Source: JBOHHM01 sp050725495 (lineage in GTDB: Bacteria; Pseudomonadota; Gammaproteobacteria; Burkholderiales; Burkholderiaceae_C). Taken from it: 8,124 nt of DNA. The DNA lies in the NCBI GenBank assembly GCA_050725495.1, contig JBOHHM010000259.1, positions 1 to 8,124 on the forward strand, written 5' to 3'. Positions 6,109-8,124 of the stretch are shown here, one piece after another; position 1 is the first letter of the stretch; each line of letters begins with the position of its first letter. The notes under the pieces are model-generated. The model was not told the origin of the DNA. It ran no database searches and saw nothing but the letters and a program-made list of their open reading frames with translations. A program made the position numbers and the translations under genes.

Positions 6109-6987
6109 CCTCTTCGCAAATTTGGGGTCGAGCACATCGCGCAGGCCGTCGCCCAGCAGGTTGATGGCCAGCACCGTGGGCACCAGGAACAGCGCCGGGA
6201 ACAGCACATTGCCCGGGTATTGGCTGAACTGCACCCGGCCCTCGGCCATGATGTTGCCCCAGGTCGGCACATCGGCCGGCAGGCCCAGGCCCAGAAAGCT
6301 CAGGATGGCTTCGGTCAGCACGGCCGAGGCCGCAATGAAAGTGCCTTGCACGATCAAGGGCGCCAGCGCGTTGGGCAGGATGTGGCGCGCCAGAATCACC
6401 GGCGTGGGCGTGGCCAGCGCCCGCGCGGCTTCCACAAAGGGCTCTTCGCGCAGGGTCAGCACCAGCGCGCGCACCAGGCGCGTGACGCGCGGAATCTCGG
6501 GGACCGCAATCGCGACCACCACGGTCCAGAGCTGGGCGCCCAGCGCGGCCACCAGCGCAATCGCCAGCAGGATCGCGGGGATTGCCATCAGGCCGTCCAT
6601 GACGCGCATGAGCACGGCATCGACCGCGCGGAAGTAGCCCGCCAGCATGCCCAGCAGCGCGCCGGCGCCGATCGCCACCACGGCCGTGAACACGGCCACC
6701 AGCAACGAGGTGCGCGTGCCGTAGAGCACGCGGCTGTAGATGTCGCGGCCAAAGTTGTCGGTGCCCATCCAGAAACTGTGCGCCACCGAACTGCCGTCCA
6801 GCAGCGCGAACCTGCCATGTTCGCCAGCCGCCGTGTTGATATGGGCCGAGTCCATGGCCGACGGGTCGACCGTGCCCAAGAGCGGCGCCGTCAGCGCGAT
6901 CGCCAGCAGCAGGCCCAGCACCAGCAGGCCAAATCGGAAGGCGCTGTTGCGCCAGAGCCGTTGCCAGAGGGTTTGCGAGCGGGCCAT
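6100..6987 (-). CDS. Peptide ABC transporter permease, DppC type
   Basis: This 295-residue inner-membrane permease forms the substrate channel with the DppB-type partner. The start is the ATG at 6987-6985 (MARSQTLW), whose A is also the last base of the upstream permease stop (TGATG, 1-nt overlap), so the two are translationally coupled; a GAGGA lies about 11 nt upstream. Features seen are a cytoplasmic N-terminal stretch with TM1 at about 20-38, the OppC/DppC hallmark GTDNFGRDIYSR at 75-86, further hydrophobic segments at about 94-117, 137-162, 207-230 and 261-278, and the EAA loop at about 186-206, ending in HILPN, which contacts the ATPase. In the EAA loop the usual Gly after EAARAL is Ala192, followed by TPTP rather than the common AS. 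The length is typical. The ending KRTQ and stop lie inside the 11-bp direct repeat bounding element B. Confidence 0.94.
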   Translation of the reverse strand: MARSQTLWQRLWRNSAFRFGLLVLGLLLAIALTAPLLGTVDPSAMDSAHINTAAGEHGRFALLDGSSVAHSFWMGTDNFGRDIYSRVLYGTRTSLLVAVFTAVVAIGAGALLGMLAGYFRAVDAVLMRVMDGLMAIPAILLAIALVAALGAQLWTVVVAIAVPEIPRVTRLVRALVLTLREEPFVEAARALATPTPVILARHILPNALAPLIVQGTFIAASAVLTEAILSFLGLGLPADVPTWGNIMAEGRVQFSQYPGNVLFPALFLVPTVLAINLLGDGLRDVLDPKFAKRTQ

Positions 6988-7940
6988 CAGTAGCGGATCC
7001 TCGGATCGAGAAACAGGTAGCTCAGATCGACCAGCAGGTTCACCAGCACATAGAGCACGCTGAAAAACAGCACCACGCCCTGGATCACCGGAAAGTCGCG
7101 GTTGAGCACGGCGTCCACCGTGAGCGAGCCCAGGCCGGGAATCGAGTACACGGTTTCGGTCACAACGACGCCGCCGATCAGCAGCGCCACGCCGATGCCG
7201 ATGACCGTGGCAATCGGCACAGCCGCGTTCGCCAGCGCATGACGCAGCAGCACGGTCGACTCCTTGAGGCCCTTGGCGCGGGCCGTGCGGATGTAGTCTT
7301 CGGTCAAGGCTTCCGAGACACTGGCCCTTGTCACACGGGCGATCAGTGCTATATAAATGGTAGCAAGCGTGATCCATGGCAGGACCAGCTGATAGGCCCA
7401 GGCGCCCACGCCCTGGCTGGAACTGCCGAACAGGCGCCGGTAGCCCTGCACCGGCAGCCATTCGAGCCGGATCGCAAACAGATAGATCAGCACATAGCCG
7501 ACCACGAACACCGGAACAGAAAAGCCCGCGACCGAAAAGCCCGACAGCAGCCGGTCGAGCCAGCCGCCCATGCGCCAGGCGGCCAGCGTGCCCAGCGGCA
7601 CGGCGATCAGCACCGCCAGCGCCAGCGTGCCGGCGGCCAGTGACAAGGTGGGCTCGATGCGCTGGGCGATCAGTTCGGTGACCGGCTTGTTGAGGTAGAA
7701 CGAATAGCCCAGATCGCCCTGCAGCACATTCGACAGCCAGATACCGAACTGGGCCAGCAAGGGCTTGGTCAGGCCCAGTTGTTCGCGGATGCGGTCGATA
7801 TCCTCGTTGGTCGCGTTGTTGCCGGCGATCACGGCGGCCGGGTCGCCGGGCGTGAGCCGCAGGATCAGGAACACGACGACGGCAACGACCAGCAGGACGG
7901 GGAGGACGGCCAGCAGACGTTGGGCGAGGAATTTCAGCAT
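6987..7940 (-). CDS. Peptide ABC transporter permease, DppB type
   Basis: This 317-residue inner-membrane permease is the first of the transporter pair. The start is the ATG at 7940-7938 (MLKFLAQRLL), the standard N-terminus of DppB/GsiC proteins; the frame is open further upstream to 8114 but only across intergenic DNA and the preceding gene. No strong Shine-Dalgarno sequence is seen. Features are TM1 at about 9-28, then the DppB-typical LRLTPGDPA (27-35), a periplasmic helix region with REQLGL (52-57), hydrophobic segments at about 100-121, 134-156, 184-202, 238-260 and 285-306, an EAA loop at about 210-225 (EDYIRTARAKGL with Gly224 kept), SIPGLG (266-271), and the C-terminal LDPRIRY. It follows the binding-protein gene by 70 bp and overlaps the next permease by 1 nt. 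A short AT-rich patch at about 7341-7370 encodes part of a membrane segment with rarer codons, including ATA. Confidence 0.95.
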   Translation of the reverse strand: MLKFLAQRLLAVLPVLLVVAVVVFLILRLTPGDPAAVIAGNNATNEDIDRIREQLGLTKPLLAQFGIWLSNVLQGDLGYSFYLNKPVTELIAQRIEPTLSLAAGTLALAVLIAVPLGTLAAWRMGGWLDRLLSGFSVAGFSVPVFVVGYVLIYLFAIRLEWLPVQGYRRLFGSSSQGVGAWAYQLVLPWITLATIYIALIARVTRASVSEALTEDYIRTARAKGLKESTVLLRHALANAAVPIATVIGIGVALLIGGVVVTETVYSIPGLGSLTVDAVLNRDFPVIQGVVLFFSVLYVLVNLLVDLSYLFLDPRIRY

Positions 7941-7956
7941 GGTCAGCGTGGCTGCA

Positions 7957-8009
7957 GCCCAGGCCGTGCGCCCGACGGTGCGGCGCGAGTGGATCCAGCA
8001 GGCCTGGGC
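7957..8009 (-). other. Hairpin between the binding-protein and permease genes
   Basis: A perfect 9-bp inverted repeat pairs 7957-7965 (GCCCAGGCC) with 8001-8009 (GGCCTGGGC). A second nested stem pairs 7968-7972 (GCGCC) with 7982-7986 (GGCGC). It begins just after the binding-protein stop at 8011. In importer operons such hairpins often protect the 3' end of the binding-protein message, so that it is made in excess over the membrane subunits; that role is inferred here. No T-run follows, so it is not an obvious terminator. Confidence 0.5.
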
Positions 8010-8010
8010 A

Positions 8011-8124
8011 TCAGTTCTTCTTGATGTTCCAGTAGACCTGGGCGCCGCCCGGCACCAGACCCGAGATGTTGGTGCGCAGGGCCGCCGGGTTGTTGTACTG
8101 CCCCAGGTGCACATGGCTTGCGGT
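8011..8124 (-). CDS. Peptide ABC transporter substrate-binding protein, C-terminal end (partial)
   Basis: The minus-strand frame entering from the right edge encodes 37 residues ending in the TGA at 8013-8011. The tail (HLGQYNNPAALR, then SGLVPGGAQVYWNIKKN) matches the C-terminal style of periplasmic family 5 (DppA/OppA-type) binding proteins, with the VYWNI ending after a glycine-rich turn. It sits 70 bp upstream of the DppB-type permease, where importer operons normally carry the binding protein. The rest of the gene, its signal peptide and the likely operon promoter lie outside the window. With only 37 residues the family call rests mainly on context. Confidence 0.75.
   Translation of the reverse strand, partial: TASHVHLGQYNNPAALRTNISGLVPGGAQVYWNIKKN

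Noticed and set aside
2736..6164. Very long plus-strand open frame (1142 codons)
   Set aside because: It runs antisense to the M81 and ATPase genes, both of which have full family motifs. Its translation is rich in His, Arg, Gln and Ala with no recognisable domain, as expected from stop-poor high-GC antisense frames.
6988..7461. Longer N-terminus for the DppC-like permease
   Set aside because: It lies entirely inside the DppB-like gene in another frame; the TGATG junction gives a clear coupled start at 6987.
7941..8114. Longer N-terminus for the DppB-like permease
   Set aside because: The extension is an out-of-frame reading of the binding-protein gene and hairpin; family proteins start at MLKFL-type sequence ahead of TM1.

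Overview
The window is about 8.1 kb of GC-rich DNA with dense, strongly biased coding. It looks chromosomal and betaproteobacterial, most likely Burkholderiales/Comamonadaceae. Three things point there: the codon use, a type III pantothenate kinase of the betaproteobacterial kind, and two copies of a G/C-rich palindromic intergenic repeat that I associate with that family. The genus cannot be fixed from the sequence alone.

Layout. Positions 2-556 (+) hold the C-terminal part of a DUF2817/M14-like metallopeptidase, cut by the window edge. Everything else is on the minus strand. From right to left, in the direction of transcription, it reads: the last 37 residues of a solute-binding protein (8124-8011), a DppB-type permease (7940-6987), a DppC-type permease (6987-6100), a fused double ATPase (6014-4383), an M81 (MlrC-like) metallopeptidase (4295-2808), an amidase-signature hydrolase (2797-1388) and type III pantothenate kinase coaX (1332-529). 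coaX converges on the peptidase and overlaps its 3' end by 28 bp.

Function. The first six minus-strand genes look like one operon for importing and breaking down a peptide or amide compound. A binding protein captures the substrate, two permeases and the double ATPase import it, and the M81 peptidase and amidase then probably cleave it in the cytoplasm. The substrate cannot be read from the sequence. coaX, which makes 4'-phosphopantothenate for CoA, is a housekeeping gene at the end of the run. It may be read through or may use its own promoter just before its start codon.

Most interesting structure. Two related palindromic elements of about 78-85 bp lie in opposite orientations at the permease/ATPase and ATPase/M81 junctions. 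Each is bounded by a direct repeat (11 bp perfect and 6 bp) that contains both the stop codon of the upstream gene and the start codon of the downstream gene. Removing each element with one repeat copy restores a classic 4-nt ATGA stop/start overlap at both junctions. This is what insertion with target duplication into translationally coupled gene junctions would leave. In both cases the element now supplies the Shine-Dalgarno sequence of the downstream gene.

I see no tRNA, rRNA, CRISPR array, insertion sequence with its own transposase, or broken gene. No gene-free stretch exceeds 300 bp; the longest is about 97 bp.
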